A stretch of 64,000 nt of DNA from Arctopsyche grandis (lineage: Eukaryota > Arthropoda > Insecta > Trichoptera > Hydropsychidae): contig NC_135360.1 in NCBI RefSeq assembly GCF_051622035.1, forward strand, positions 1,856,001 to 1,920,000, read 5' to 3'. This document shows positions 28,911 to 41,041 of this stretch, in pieces. A model generated the notes under the pieces. The model saw only the letters and a program-made list of their open reading frames with translations. It was not told where the DNA came from and ran no database searches. How positions within the stretch are numbered: the first letter of the stretch is position 1; every line of letters starts with the position of its first letter. The position numbers and the translations under genes are program-made.

Positions 28911-31900
28911 AGTTTCGTTCAAAATGTCATGACACCTTTAGCCGTATAAAACCAATTTACTCTACCGTGCGAAAAAAGAATGGAACTTTTAGAAATGAAA
29001 AAATAACACGAATAATCAAAAGAAATACCAATTCTTTAAGTGAAAATCCAAATAATTCAAATTTGTATGTGAAAAAATACACTATTACATTTCAGAAGCG
29101 CCGGTATAAAGACAATTAAAGGAAATATTTTGATTACTTTGAAAAAATAATTACGAAAATATAAAAATAAAAAATATGTAAATAATTGAGAAACGTTTCT
29201 TGAAATGGTTGACAATTACTGAAAACATAGATGAATAAAATTATCCCATAAAAATACTATTAAACTTAATAAAAGTGTGAAAAACCATCTTAAAATCAGT
29301 CGAAAATCATTGAAAACACAAAAATATGTATTCATCAAAATTTTTTATTGGAGAATCTCTGGTACTACAAACCGTTTGAGAATAACTGGAATTTAATAAA
29401 CGGATGGAAATCTGTGAAATCATTTGAATTTGTAAAGTAACATTATTTGGAAATTAACTTTAGGATAAAAACATATTAATAAAATAAAAGTTTCAGAGCC
29501 ACTGACATTAACATATTGATTATTTCTCATAAAAGTTAACAACACTAGAAAATTTCACAATTCGATAAAAACCACGATATAACAAAATAAAAATGTAAAA
29601 GTATTTGAGAAACCTTCATAAAATCATTTGAGAGCCGTTGGAATGCAGCAAATTGCAAAAACATATATGAAATTCATCTTGATTTTTAAATAAAAGAAAT
29701 AATTATGAAAAGTTTGAGAATCACTTGAATGAATAATGGAAAAGTATTATTTAATCGACGAAAAGTGTGAAAAATATTTGAGAGCCACTGTTTGAAATAA
29801 ATTTAAAGAAATATACAAAATTTATTTTCAATTTCGATATTATTTAAACAAGAAAAATTATTAGAAATGAAATATAACATTTCTGGATTGAATTGAATTG
29901 AATTCATTTTTACGTAAAAAATATGTATGTATATGTTTTTGATTTTGGCTTCTGATTCTCTGATTTTTCAGTTCATTTAGATAATATTAATTATTCATGA
30001 GTAAATAAACATTAAATATTGACGGAAAAATAAAATATATTTTGAGAAGTTGTTGCATATTATGTATTTATTCAAACATTTGGATAAATTAAAAATTCAA
30101 AAAGTACATTTAATGATTATTTCAAAATACATTTTTTTCAAATAATACAAAAAAACTGCAGTCGATCAAATAATCGAATCATATGGAATGACATTTGCAA
30201 CTGCATAAGATCTCTTTCTGCTCAGACTTGTTGAAGCTTTCCAAGATTTGTTCGTCTCGTCGTATTCCCAAACATCACTTTTATTGTATCCACCTGAATA
30301 TCAAAACAATAAATTAATTCTACATTCGAGACCCATAAATCCAAATTAAGTTGTAAAAAAACTCACCCATGCTAAACAGTTTATTTTGGAAACAGCCGAG
30401 ACTGATTCCGTATGCAGCTTGCGGTAGTTTGGTGAATGCAGTCCACACATTTGCATTCGGATCGTAATGCTTCACACTGTCTAAACTAGAAGAAGTTTCC
30501 CAATCATATCCACCAGCGACGTAAAGTTTTCCTTTGAATGCGACGCTCTAAAATGGCGAAATCAAAATTTAGTTCATTTTATTTTGGAGAGTTTTATATT
30601 ATTTGCGATAGTTGTGAATAAAATTAATTGATGTTCACCGAATGATCATGTCTTCCCTGAATCATCTGAGCGCGGTAAGTCCAAGAATTGGTCTCCACTG
30701 AATACATCTGCACTTTATTCGTGGATATCCGTTCACTTGTAAACCCGCCTGTTATGTATATTTTATCGGCGATGACAGAAGCACTATGATCACTAATTGC
30801 CACCAACATAGGAGCGATGATCTCCCAATCCCCAGTGTTGCTGCTCCACCTAATCGAAATCAATAATCGTCAACTTCTCTTTCAATCGATCTGATGAAAT
30901 GATTGCAATTAATCACCTTTCCACTGAAGATAAATAGTCACCACCAATGGCGTAAACATCCGTGGACGAACCGCGCCGAAGTGTCACTGCTGAGAATAAA
31001 AAGCGAGCTTGATTTAATGGCTTCAATGGCTTTTTCTCACCGCTATTCAAATCGATGTATTCTACCTCCTAAAACAAATAAATTGGTTATATTCCGATTT
31101 CTCTAAGCAGGTACTTCGCAACACCGGAAAACGTTACTGAAGTCATTGATCCATTTGAAAAATTATATCCGCCGATGATAACTATCCAATCTCCCACGAG
31201 GACAGACGCAAAAGATGATTTATTTATTCCAATATTTTTGGATAGAGACCAACTGTTCTTTAATCCGTCAAATATATCGATGGTGTTTGCCACCTGAAAA
31301 CACGTTATGCAATAAAATAATTAATTTACAATCCAATCAAAATATTATACTTGTGATACAAAACTCACATCTAAATAATTCCCCCCAACCAGTGCCATTT
31401 TTTGTATTATTCTACGAGGGGTCTCTCTTGGGACGAAAGATTTATCTTTCTTGTCTTTAACTGCTTGTCTAAGAGTGGTCATACAATCTGCACACGAATG
31501 ACAGAAAGTTAATACTTCGTCGATGAAAAACTAAAAAAAAAAATTATTAAAATGGATTTTTTTCAATAAACTGCAACATTCAATTAATCTCAAATACCTC
31601 CATCGAGAGCAAGGATAACCTCACGGATCTCATCAGCTGTGCCAAGTCACTTTTACGGTTCGCATTATCATGATTTACCCACAATTTCACAGCATTAAAT
31701 ATGCTTTCTTCGGAACGCACAAACAAATCGTCCCATTTCAAGATTTCGTTCACGTTGAAGAGCGGCAGATTGAGAAAATCTTTAGTTTTGTGCAGCTAAA
31801 ACAGAAGTGGAGTTGAAAAATATTTAAGTGACATATTTTTTTATATAATCAACACTCACCATCTCGAAATTTCCCAGAGTCAAATCCATTGCCTCTGTCT

Positions 31901-32489
31901 TCAATTCGGAATCTTCCGTTGATTTCAAAACTTCCAAACAATTGGAAAGATCGACCGTTTCATGTCGCGGTGGAATTTTCACTTCGAGTCGATTTGCTAG
32001 CTCCATTTATTTGTCGTAGTGACGGTCAGCTATGCCTAAAATTATATTTTAATTATTAAATTTAATGACGAACACACACGCATTTTGAATTGATTATTTC
32101 AGATAATAATGAACTCGTACTTATTTCTCCAGTGTAACAATACTTCAGGATTGCATCGATAACTTCAAAGTCAAAAGGGAAAAATATCTCCTCCAATTGA
32201 TCTTTGTTTGTCCAAAAGAATTCGCTGCACGCCGATAACACGACCAAATGCACGTAGAAGCTGCAATTATGATAAATGATAATTAAACTGACAAAACAAT
32301 TTGGATTTAAGGAATATTTGGATTCGAATTTAAATACTATCGGCCTCGAACAGCAAAACTCGTGTCGCATTTCTTATCTCGTTTCATGGCGTCATAAAAA
32401 TACTCCACCCGTTTTGCCGCAAAATCGGAACTCGCCTTCACTACGAACATCTTGTTTATGATTTTCTCTTAGATTTCTCCTGAAAAACA
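28911..32489 (-). repeat. Segmental duplication unit 2 (flank B plus K2)
   Basis: 28911-30110 is the uninterrupted version of flank B (unit 1: 3371-7030), followed by Kelch gene K2. The start point corresponds to agtttcgttcaaaatgtcat, which is also the start in unit 1. At about 32490 the sequence jumps to the middle of flank B (equivalent of 29725), beginning unit 3. Confidence 0.85.
30166..32450 (-). pseudogene. Kelch-like gene K2 with a single nonsense codon
   Basis: Ten minus-strand exons match K3: 32338-32450, 32121-32260, 31860-32035, 31598-31795, 31369-31530, 31138-31293, 30917-31065, 30639-30849, 30367-30547 and 30166-30293. Splice sites are present, and two 9-bp in-frame deletions (exons 7 and 8) keep phase. 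The spliced frame would be 537 aa: BTB, BACK, six Kelch repeats. Codon 94 is TAA (plus strand 32007-32009), where K1 and K3 have TTA (Leu). The next codon is an in-frame ATG, so a BTB-less BACK-Kelch product is conceivable. KLHL proteins typically recruit substrates to Cul3 E3 ligase through the BTB, so the full function is presumably lost. Confidence 0.85.
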
Positions 32490-32668
32490 ACATTATCACT
32501 TAATGAATAATGGAAAAGTATTATTTAATCGACGAAAAGTGAAAAATATTTGAGAGCCACTGTTTGAAATAAATTTAAAGAAATAGGCAAAATTTATTTT
32601 CAATTTCGATATTATTTAAACAAGAAAAATTATTAGAAATGAAATATAACATTTCTGGATTAAATTGA

Positions 32669-35563
32669 ATTTTTTTTTTTTTAAGATATTTGCAATCGAC
32701 CCGTCGGTCATAAGCAGATTTTATAACAATTTATTTATCAGAAGATTTGGCAATTCATTAATTGCCAGCTTTTTATCCATTACTCGAGCACTCTGCGGCG
32801 CTTTAGTCTAGTGTCTTTTGCACTAGACTTTATAAGAGCTTTTGCCAACTCGTTTGAGTGGGTTTCGAGTCTACGCTTGTAGTTTTTTGTATAACTTTCT
32901 ATTTCCGTTTTAATTGTTGGTATAGATACATGTTGATGAATTTCAGTGTTTCTCGCAAGCCATGGGGCATTTGTTATTATTCTAAGGGCTTTATTTTGGA
33001 ATCGTTGTAAGATTTCCACGTTAGAGTTACTACTCGTTCCCCATAGTTGGATAACATATGTCCAGAGTGGCTTTAGGATTGACTTGTATACCAAAATTTT
33101 ATTCTCTAATGTTAGACTGGATTTTCTTCCTATCAACCAGTTCATTTTGTAAAGCCGCTAGGTGAGTTCCTGTCTTTTATTTTTGATGTGATCTTTCCAT
33201 GTCAGTCTCCTGTCAATGGTGAAACCCAGGTATTTTGCTGCGGTACTTTCAGTCAGTTCATCGTTTTTCAGTCTGACTACTGGGCAGCTCCCTCGTCGAA
33301 GTGTGAATGTGCCATGAACAGATTTGCCAGTGCTAGCCTTCACTCGCCATTTTTTCATCCACTCTTGGAAGCCATTTAATTGATCCTGTAGCACTTCCGA
33401 TGCGAGCGTGGGGTCGCTACTACTTGTTAGGAATGCTGTGTCATCGGCGTACGTTGCTACTGTGACATTTTTGTTTGGTGTTGGGATGTCTGCTGTGTAG
33501 ATCGTGTATATAATATTGGTCCCAAAATAAATCCCTGTGGAACTCCCGTTCTGATTTTGTATAGTTTTGAAAACGTCTCGCCTTGTCTCACTTGGAATAT
33601 TCTGTCCTCGATATACGATTTAATAATTGTGTATAGAGTGTGTGGGAGCTCCTTTTTGACCTTATATAGCAACCCCTTGTGCCAGACTCTGTCAAATGCC
33701 TGTTGTATATCTAAGAAGGCTGCAGAGCAGTATTCTCTATCTTCCAGAGTTTGTCTGATTTTTTGGACCACTCTATGGACCTGCTCGATTGTGGAGTGGT
33801 TTGCTCTGAACCCAAATTGGTGTTCTGGAATTATTCCTTCCTCCGTCACTACAGGTAGGATTCTACTCAGTAGTAACTTCTCAAATAGTTTTGAGTTCAA
33901 GGTCAGTAAGCTAATCGGTATATAAGAGGATACTTCGTTTGGGGGTTTGCCGGGCTTAGGTATCATCATGATTTGAGACACTTTCCAGAGCGCTGGGAAA
34001 TATGATGTTCTTAAAATACTGTTGAACAGCATAGTTAAGAACACGATTCCCTTCCTCGGCAGTTCTTTTAAAGTTACCGCAGTGATTAGATCAAATCCAG
34101 GAGCTTTTTTAGGATTTAGCATTTTTATGTGTTTCATAATCTCTTTAGGTGTTATGCTCTTTATGGGTTAACACATCTGAAAATCTGTTTTTAAAAAGTT
34201 ATCTATCTCTTCCTCGGATTCATCTTCTGCTTCATTGGGTTTAAATACATCCTGAAGAAATTCTGCATAAATTTCGGCTTTTTCATCGTCATTTCTTCCC
34301 CATCCGCCATTTGGGTTGCGTAATGGTGGAACTGACTGCTGTGGTCGCTTGAAGTTCCCAGTAGCTTTCCAAAGCGAGTATTCATTCGCTTTGGATGTCA
34401 GGTTGCTTAAATATTGGTTGAAGGATTCATTTTTAATTTCGTTTAGCATTATTTTGAGTTCTCTTGATGATTTTTGAAATGATTTGCGATCTGCTTGTAA
34501 TCGGCTTGAGATCCATCTTCGTTTTTCTTGTATTTTTATTTTTATTGCTTTGGGGTAGTTAAGATTCTGTTTTGTGTTCTCGTTTTGACAGGCCGTAGAT
34601 TTCCAGGCTGCTATTTGTATTAAGTTAGTTATATATCTAGTTGCATCTTCTATTTCATTTCCTGTTTTAAGTGGTATTTTCAAGTTAATATTTTCCTCCA
34701 AGTATGTTTTGAATGCTTCCCAGTCTGTTTGTTTATTGCACAGTGTTTGTCTTTTTTCTTTTTGAATTAGTGTTGTGCTCAATGTTATTATGATAGGACA
34801 GTGATCAGACGAACCGTCCATGCAATTTTCCACATTCATATACAGCGAAGACATCCCCTTGACTATAAAAAAGTCAATCAGGTCAGGGTTTTTGTTTACA
34901 TCGGCTGGCCAGAATGTAGGTTCTCCTATCGACAGTGTTTGCATAGAATTCATATCAATACTATTTTTCGGTTGTCTGCCTCTTGGTAGTGTAATTCTGG
35001 AGCCTCAATGAGTGTTTTTTGCGTTCGTCTCCTCCAATGATAAATCTATGTCCTAGAGTTTTAAATAAGTCATTGTACATTTTTGTAGCTATTTTGTGTC
35101 TAGGTGGGAAGTAAATTGCTGTGATCTTTAATGGTCCTCTCCAGTCCAGCACATTTATTGATGTTGCCTGGATATGTTCAGTTTTATATTCAGGTAGTTC
35201 GTAATGTTTTATTGTATTTTTTATTATTATTGCGGTGCCTGCATGTGCAGTTCCATCAGGATGATTAGTTTTGTATACCGAATGTCCATGTAATTTGAAT
35301 GTCTTTTGTACGGTGAGATGAGTTTCTGAGATCAATGCTATGTCTATAAATTGTGTTTTGATAAGGATTTCCAATTCTTCTCGGTTATTGTTTATACCAT
35401 TGATATTCCATGCTGCGATTCTAAGTGATTTAATGCCTTTGATATTTTTCGAGTATTTTTGTTTTAACTCCTAATAATAGGGATGTTATTTGTTGAGTGA
35501 TTCGTGCTTTTATTGACATAGCTTATTCACTAGCATTGTGATCAGTCCCATTAGGGTACCCTT
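32669..35563 (-). mobile_element. Degenerate jockey-group LINE, minus strand
   Basis: The element splits flank B with ttgaatt at both edges (about 32661 and 35564), a probable short target duplication. An A-run (T-run on plus, 32669-32682) marks its 3' end. It holds most of ORF2 but not a clear ORF1 and is broken by frameshifts. It differs in sequence from the two sister LINEs at 4081 and 17875. Confidence 0.85.
32780..35450 (-). pseudogene. LINE ORF2 remnant (endonuclease and RT)
   Basis: Reading downward on the minus strand: IAAWNINGINNN near 35425 and ISETHL (endonuclease); a damaged GGDERKKH where GGDFNAKH is expected; and SSDHCPIII near 34800, with the catalytic His retained. RT motifs follow: AFLDIQQAFDRVWHKGL, TGVPQGFILGP, and TYADDTAF near 33440-33455. 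The connection/thumb region is at 33158-33394 and the C-terminal tail at 32780-33145. Frame changes fall near 34955, 34150, 33470 and 33150, so the product cannot be made. It is distinct from, but in the same clade group as, the LINE at 17875. Confidence 0.85.
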
Positions 35564-35830
35564 GAATTGAATTCATTTTTATGTATAAAATATGTATGTA
35601 TACATTTTTGATTTTGGCCATTCTCTGATTTTTCAGTTCATTTAGATAATATTAATTATTCATGAGTAAATAAACATTAAATATTGACGGAAAAATAAAA
35701 TATATTTTGAGAAGTTGTTGCATATTACGTATTTATTCAAACATTTGGATAAATTAAAAATTCAAAAAGTACATTTAATGATTATTTCATGATACATTTT
35801 TTTCAAATAATACAAAAAAACTGCAGTCGA

Positions 35831-38134
35831 TCAAATAATCGAATCATATGGAATGACATGTGCAACTGCACCAAATCTAATTCTGCTCAGACTTGTTGAA
35901 GCTTTCCAAGATTTGTTCGTCTCGTCGTATTCCCAAACATCACTTTTATTGAATCCACCTGAAAATCAAAACAATAAATTAATTCTACATTCGAGACCCA
36001 TAAATCCAAATTAAGTTGTAAAAAAACTCACCCATGCTAAACAGTTTATTTTTGAAACAGCCGAGACTGATTCCGTCTGCAGCTTGCGGTAGTTTGATGA
36101 ATGCAGTCCACACATTTGCATTCGGATCGTAATGCTCCACACTGTCTAAATAAGTACGAGTTTGCCAATCATGTCCACCAGCGACGTAAAGTTTTCCTTT
36201 GAATACGACGCTCTAAAATGGTGAAATCAAAATTTAGTTCATTTTATTTTGGAGAGTTGTATATTATTTGCGATAGTTGTGAATAAAATTATAATTGATG
36301 TTCACCGAATGACGATGTCTTCTCTGAATCATCTGAGCGCGGTAAGTCCAAGAATTGGTCTCCACTGAATACATCTGCAGTTTATTCGTGGATAACCATT
36401 TTCCATTTTCACTTGGTTCCCCGCCTGTTATGTATATTTTATCGGCGATGACAGAAGCACTATGATCACTAATTGCCACCAACATAGGAGCGATGATCTC
36501 CCAATCCCCAGTGTTGCTGCTCCACCTAATCGAAATCAATAATCGTCAACTTCTCTTTCAATCGATCTGATGAAATGATTGCAATTTAATCACCTTTCCA
36601 CTGAAGATAAATTGTCACCATCAGAACCACCAATGGCGTAAACATCCGTGGACGAACCGCGCCGAAGTGTGACTGCTGAGAAGTCATAACGAGCTTGATT
36701 TAATGGCTTCAATGGCTTTTTCTGACCGCTTTTCAAATCGATGTATTCCACCTGAAAACAAATAAATTGGTTATATTCCGATTTCTCTAAGCAGGTACTT
36801 CGCAACACCGGAAAACGTTACTGAAGTCATTGATCCATTTGAAAAATTATATCCGCCGATGATAACTATCCAATCTCCCACGAGGACAGACGCAAAAGAT
36901 GATTTATTTATTCCAATATTTTTGGATAGAGACCAACTGTTCTTTAATCCGTCAAATATATCGATGGTGTTTGCCACCTGAAAACACGTTATGCAATAAA
37001 ATAATTAATTTACAATCCAATCAAAATATTATACTTGTGATACAAAACTCACATCTAAATAATTCCCCCCAACCAGTGCCATTTTTTGTATTATTCTACG
37101 AGGGGTCTCTCTTGGGACGAAAGATTTATCTTTCTTGTCTTTAACTGCTTGTCTAAGAGTGGTCATACAATCTGCACACGAATGACAGAAAGTTAATACT
37201 TCGTCGATGAAAAACTAAAAAAAAAATTTATTAAAATGGATTTTTTTCAATAAACTGCAACATTCAATTAATCTCAAATACCTCCATCGAGAGCAAGGAT
37301 AACCTCACGGATCTCATCAGCTCTGCCAAGTCACTTTTACGGTTCGCATTATCATGATTTACCCACAATTTCACAGCATTGAATACGTCTTCTTCGGAAG
37401 GCACGTTCAAATAATTCGATTTCAAGATTTCGTTCACGTTGAAGAGCGGCAGATTGAGAAAATCTTTAGTTTTGTGCAGCTAAAACAGAAGTGGAGTTGA
37501 AAAATATTTAAGTGACATATTCTTTTATATAATCAACACTCACCGTCTCGAAATTTCCCAGAGTCAAATCCATTGCCTCTGTCTTCAATTCGGAATCTTC
37601 CGTTGATTTCAAAACTTCCAAACAATTGGAAAGATCGACCGTTTCATGTCGCGGTGGAATTTTCACTTCGAGTCGATTTGCTAGCTCCATTAATTTGTCG
37701 TAGTGACGGTCAGCTATGCCTAAAATTATATTTCAATTATTAAATTTAATGACGAACACATACGCATTTTGAATTGATTATTTCAGATAATAATGAACTC
37801 GTACTTATTTCTCCAGTGTAACAATACTTCAGGATTGCATCGATTACGTCAAATTCAAAAGGGGAAAAAGTCTCACTCAATTTATCTATGTTTCTACTAA
37901 AGAATTCGCTGTACGCCGATAACACGACCAAGTGCGCGTAGAAGCTGCAATTATGATAAATGATAATTAAACTGACAAAACACTTTGGATTTTAAGAATA
38001 TTTGGATTCGAATTAAAATACTATCGGCCTCGAACAGCAAAACTCGTGTCGCATTTCTTATCTCGTTTCATGGCGTCATACAAATACTCCACCCGTTTTG
38101 CCGCAAAATCGGAACTTGCCTTCACTATGAACAT
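35831..38134 (-). CDS. BTB-BACK-Kelch (KLHL-type) protein K3
   Basis: Ten exons, all with GT-AG introns of about 65-95 bp: 38022-38134, 37805-37944, 37544-37719, 37282-37479, 37053-37214, 36822-36977, 36594-36751, 36306-36525, 36032-36212 and 35831-35958. They sum to 1632 nt, in phase throughout, giving 543 aa. The BTB domain covers about residues 20-115 (HLVVLSAYSEFF, AILKYCYTGEIS), BACK about 120-240 (FLNLPLFNVNEIL, VFNAVKLWVNHD). Six Kelch repeats with GG doublets follow (ALVGGN, VIIGGY, YAIGGS, YITGGE, YVAGGH, FSMGGF). Proteins of this plan are usually Cul3 adaptors; the substrate is unknown. A 5' UTR exon probably ends at 38223. Length fits the family. K1 and K2 are damaged paralogues. 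Confidence 0.9.
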
Positions 38135-38222
38135 CTTGTTTCTCTTAGATTTCTCCTGAAAAACAAAGTTTAAAATTAGACAATACAACTATAAGTGCTG
38201 AGCATAATAAAGTTCGACTTAC

Positions 38223-38275
38223 CAATTGGAGAGAATAGCAGCGACTGATTTGGAGCACTGTCGTTCTGCGGTTTT
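38223..38275 (-). other. Probable 5' UTR exon of K3
   Basis: On the minus strand caattg|gtaagtcg gives a strong donor (exon edge 38223). It pairs with the acceptor ttttcag at about 38155, 20 bp before the K3 ATG. An initiator-like cagtgc at about 38255-38262 could mark the start site. No convincing TATA box is placed at -30. K2 lacks this part because unit 3 begins there. Confidence 0.5.
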
Positions 38276-38486
38276 ATCTCGATAGATAAGGATATCTCAA
38301 CCCTTTCGTTGCATTGAAACGTATATTAATTATTTACTGAAGTTAATTATTTCTCATAAATGCCATGACAGGTGACCAACATACGGGGAATATATAATTG
38401 AACTTTAGTTAAGATAAGGGCTGTGGAATCAGACTCCGACGTTTTGCTATGATTCGATTCGGACTCGAATTATTATATAATATTAT

Positions 38487-39631
38487 AGTATGATCGACTT
38501 TTCTTGCCTACGTATAAAATTATTAAAAATGAGAATAATTGTAATATTTAAAATAAAATAAAAAAAAAAATGGAATTAAATTGCCATTTACCCAATATAT
38601 CGAATTATTGGTAGTGAAATAGGTATAAATAAAGAGTAAGTACTTTCATAGTGCATGGATAAGAATTTCATATACAAACATATCAATAAAAAAATGAGAG
38701 TAAAAATTGAAATAAAAATAAATATTTAAGCACATCAAAATACGTGCAAGTCAACTATTTTATTTTTAAGGTAAATAAAATAAGGTCAAAATAAACAAAG
38801 TAACGTTAAGTTATTTTATTTATTTATTTATTCATAATCATTGAGAAGATTGAATTTATTTTTATTCCCTCTCAATTTTGTAATAACCGTTATCTTAAAT
38901 AAACAAAAATATTTAATATTTAATTTGAACAAAGATGTTGTGTCTGAATTGGTATTTGAATTTTGATTTATGAAATTTCAATGATTAAATTGTAAAAGCG
39001 ATATTCACATATTTTGCAAGAATAAAAACAGTTTGTCGACTTTTTTGAAACGCACTTACAGGTAAAGGGTTAGCACTCGATTATTTACACGGATGTGGAA
39101 TTAAATCACAGAAAAACATGTTTTTACAATAATAATGAAAAACCGCATGGAAATAACAACTCATCCGATATTAAAATAATCGTCTTCTCACAGATAAAAC
39201 ACATTTTGAAATTAAAAATAAGATCATCGATTATTACTAAAGTAAGCAATTAATAAGAATTGATTAATAACCGACAAATGTATTTTCATCAAGATATGTA
39301 ATTTCAATGATAGTGGAAAAACCGCACAAAAAAACAACTGATTATTGAAAATAGCATCAGAATTGTTGACACTGGTTTTAACTCTTATCTATAATATAAT
39401 ATTATATACTAAAGCATTGCTCCAATGCAAACTCATTTTATTTTCATTTCTAAACACGAAAATTTGAAATAATGTGTATTAAATTTTAGGTCTTCTCTTA
39501 AGTTTTTGGATTCAATTGTCTCATAAGCCGCTTAGCGGATTGGGATGAATCGTAAAAGTTATGATAGATAAAAGTTATGATAGCCCTTTCAAAAACGTAT
39601 AACTGACGCTAACATATCTGGTGGTTATTGT
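38487..39631 (+). repeat. Flank-A repeat, copy 4
   Basis: Uninterrupted version of 10159-11063 plus 12425-12660, including the junction ('tatatactaaagcattgctcc' around 39405) that shows copy 2 carries an insertion. It separates K3 from the micro-exon gene and has no open frame of note. Confidence 0.8.
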
Positions 39632-40488
39632 TTATCTAAATGAGAGGAACAGGAAAGAAACCTGCAAAGATAAAACGTTTATCGACTTGGAAACAATCCA
39701 TTTTGAATTTGTTCGATCAGCATATGATGAAATCCATTTATTCATTTGTCCCCAGCTATCCGAGCTGAAACTGACATATCCGAGAATTGATAATATTATG
39801 GGAATAATATACATATGTATGTTAATCGGTGTGAGTTAATCGGCTCATTTATTGAGGACGTAGCCTCGCCAATGGACCTGAAAGTAAAGTGATTGTAATT
39901 GTATTTGTAATTGTCTACCATCGATAAATAATATAAGCAGTTACAACTTACATTTCAGATAGCATGGCCCAGACCCGATTTTTGTTTTCAGAACCGCTAT
40001 CAGAGCTGAAATTTAAAATAATTCGATTAATAACAATACATGTGATTTACTATAAATAAATCATACGTATTATAGATATAAGCAGTTACAACTTACGTTT
40101 CGTATAATGTGATCGAGCTTCCACTTTTTGTTTCGAAATCACATTCTGAGTTGAAATTTATAAGCGATTGAGATTATTAACATATCCGAGGATTGATAAT
40201 AATACAGAAACAATGTATAAATGAGTTACTCGTTTGACGACGTTGGTGTCTCAGTGATGAACCTGAAAGAAAAGTGATTGGAATTATGAATATTGTCAAT
40301 CATTGCTAAATAATCATAGTCGTACATTGAAACTTACATTTCCGATGGCGATGCCGAGCTTCGACTCTTCATTTCCATACCGAGCTGACTTTGCGAACTC
40401 AAATTTAAAAGCGATTGCGATTATTTACATATCTGAGAATTGATATTTCGCCATTTCCATTTCCACTGCCATCGTTCGCGTTGGCCAT
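39632..40488 (-). CDS. Candidate micro-exon gene of unknown function
   Basis: The minus strand shows an ATG exon (40445-40488, MANANDGSGNGNGE). Modules at 40338-40397 (60 bp), 40230-40262 (33 bp), 40097-40150 (54 bp) and 39952-40005 (54 bp) follow, then a longer exon 39632-39764 that ends in a stop (SDSWGQMNKWISSYADRTNS...). Each internal module starts after one carried base and ends with two, so all are symmetrical phase 2 and freely combinable. They encode Ser/Glu/Thr-rich peptides such as FITETPTSSN and SDSGSENKNRVW. The ATG exon reaches phase 2 at GAAAT, the same ending as two modules, but the GT donor is missing there. Module 40097-40150 has lost its AG. One further segment ending at 39877 has an acceptor but no donor. 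Real gene or fresh pseudogene; product not recognised. Confidence 0.4.
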
Positions 40489-41040
40489 CTTCAATTGCTC
40501 AAATTGATCTTTCAAACTCTCTTCACTGTCAAACTGTCATTTTGACACTTCACTGACACTCCACTCATAACGTTTACAAATCCGACCATTACCTTTTGAC
40601 TTTTTTTTTCTCTCTTCCGCTTAATTAATTCGCAAGTAGATCCAGAGTCAAGTACTATTCGAGTTGCAAATGCAATCCAAATAGTTAAAATTTCCCTCCA
40701 AAGAAAAAAAAATTACTATAAAAATTCAAAGTAAAAAAAAACCTATAAATAACGCCAACATTCTTGCATAAATGTAACGTGAAGAAGGGGGGGGGGCAGG
40801 ATTACGATTATTAAAATGGGAAAATACAGGTATTTCATGATGTATCCTTCGTATTTATGTTGAATACCCAAATTAATATTATTTTTTGTAAGTCACCGTT
40901 TTATATTTTACACCCAGGAGCTGTAGATATACATATTTTCATTTCAAATGACTTAAGTAGTAATACATTTATATTATTCCGAAACAAATCCCATTATCCA
41001 GAGAATTATATATAGAATTAATATTCTTAATCCAGAGAAT
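40489..41040. other. Upstream region of the micro-exon gene
   Basis: 40489-40610 looks like a 5' UTR on the minus strand, with repeated cagtgaag/tgacagt motifs. 40610-41040 is AT-rich with a ggggggggc run at 40788; no gene is visible. Confidence 0.4.
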
Positions 41041-41041
41041 T

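Larger units (their letters stand above)
32490..38480 (-). repeat. Segmental duplication unit 3 (partial flank B plus K3)
   Basis: 32490-32668 and 35564-35830 together match 29725-30165, and then K3 follows. The two parts are split by an antisense LINE (32669-35563). Kelch units 2 and 3 are therefore direct tandem copies; unit 1 lies about 22 kb away in the same orientation. Confidence 0.85.

Noticed and set aside
34801-35011. Short plus-strand frames over the antisense LINE
   Set aside because: Shadows of the endonuclease-coding strand.
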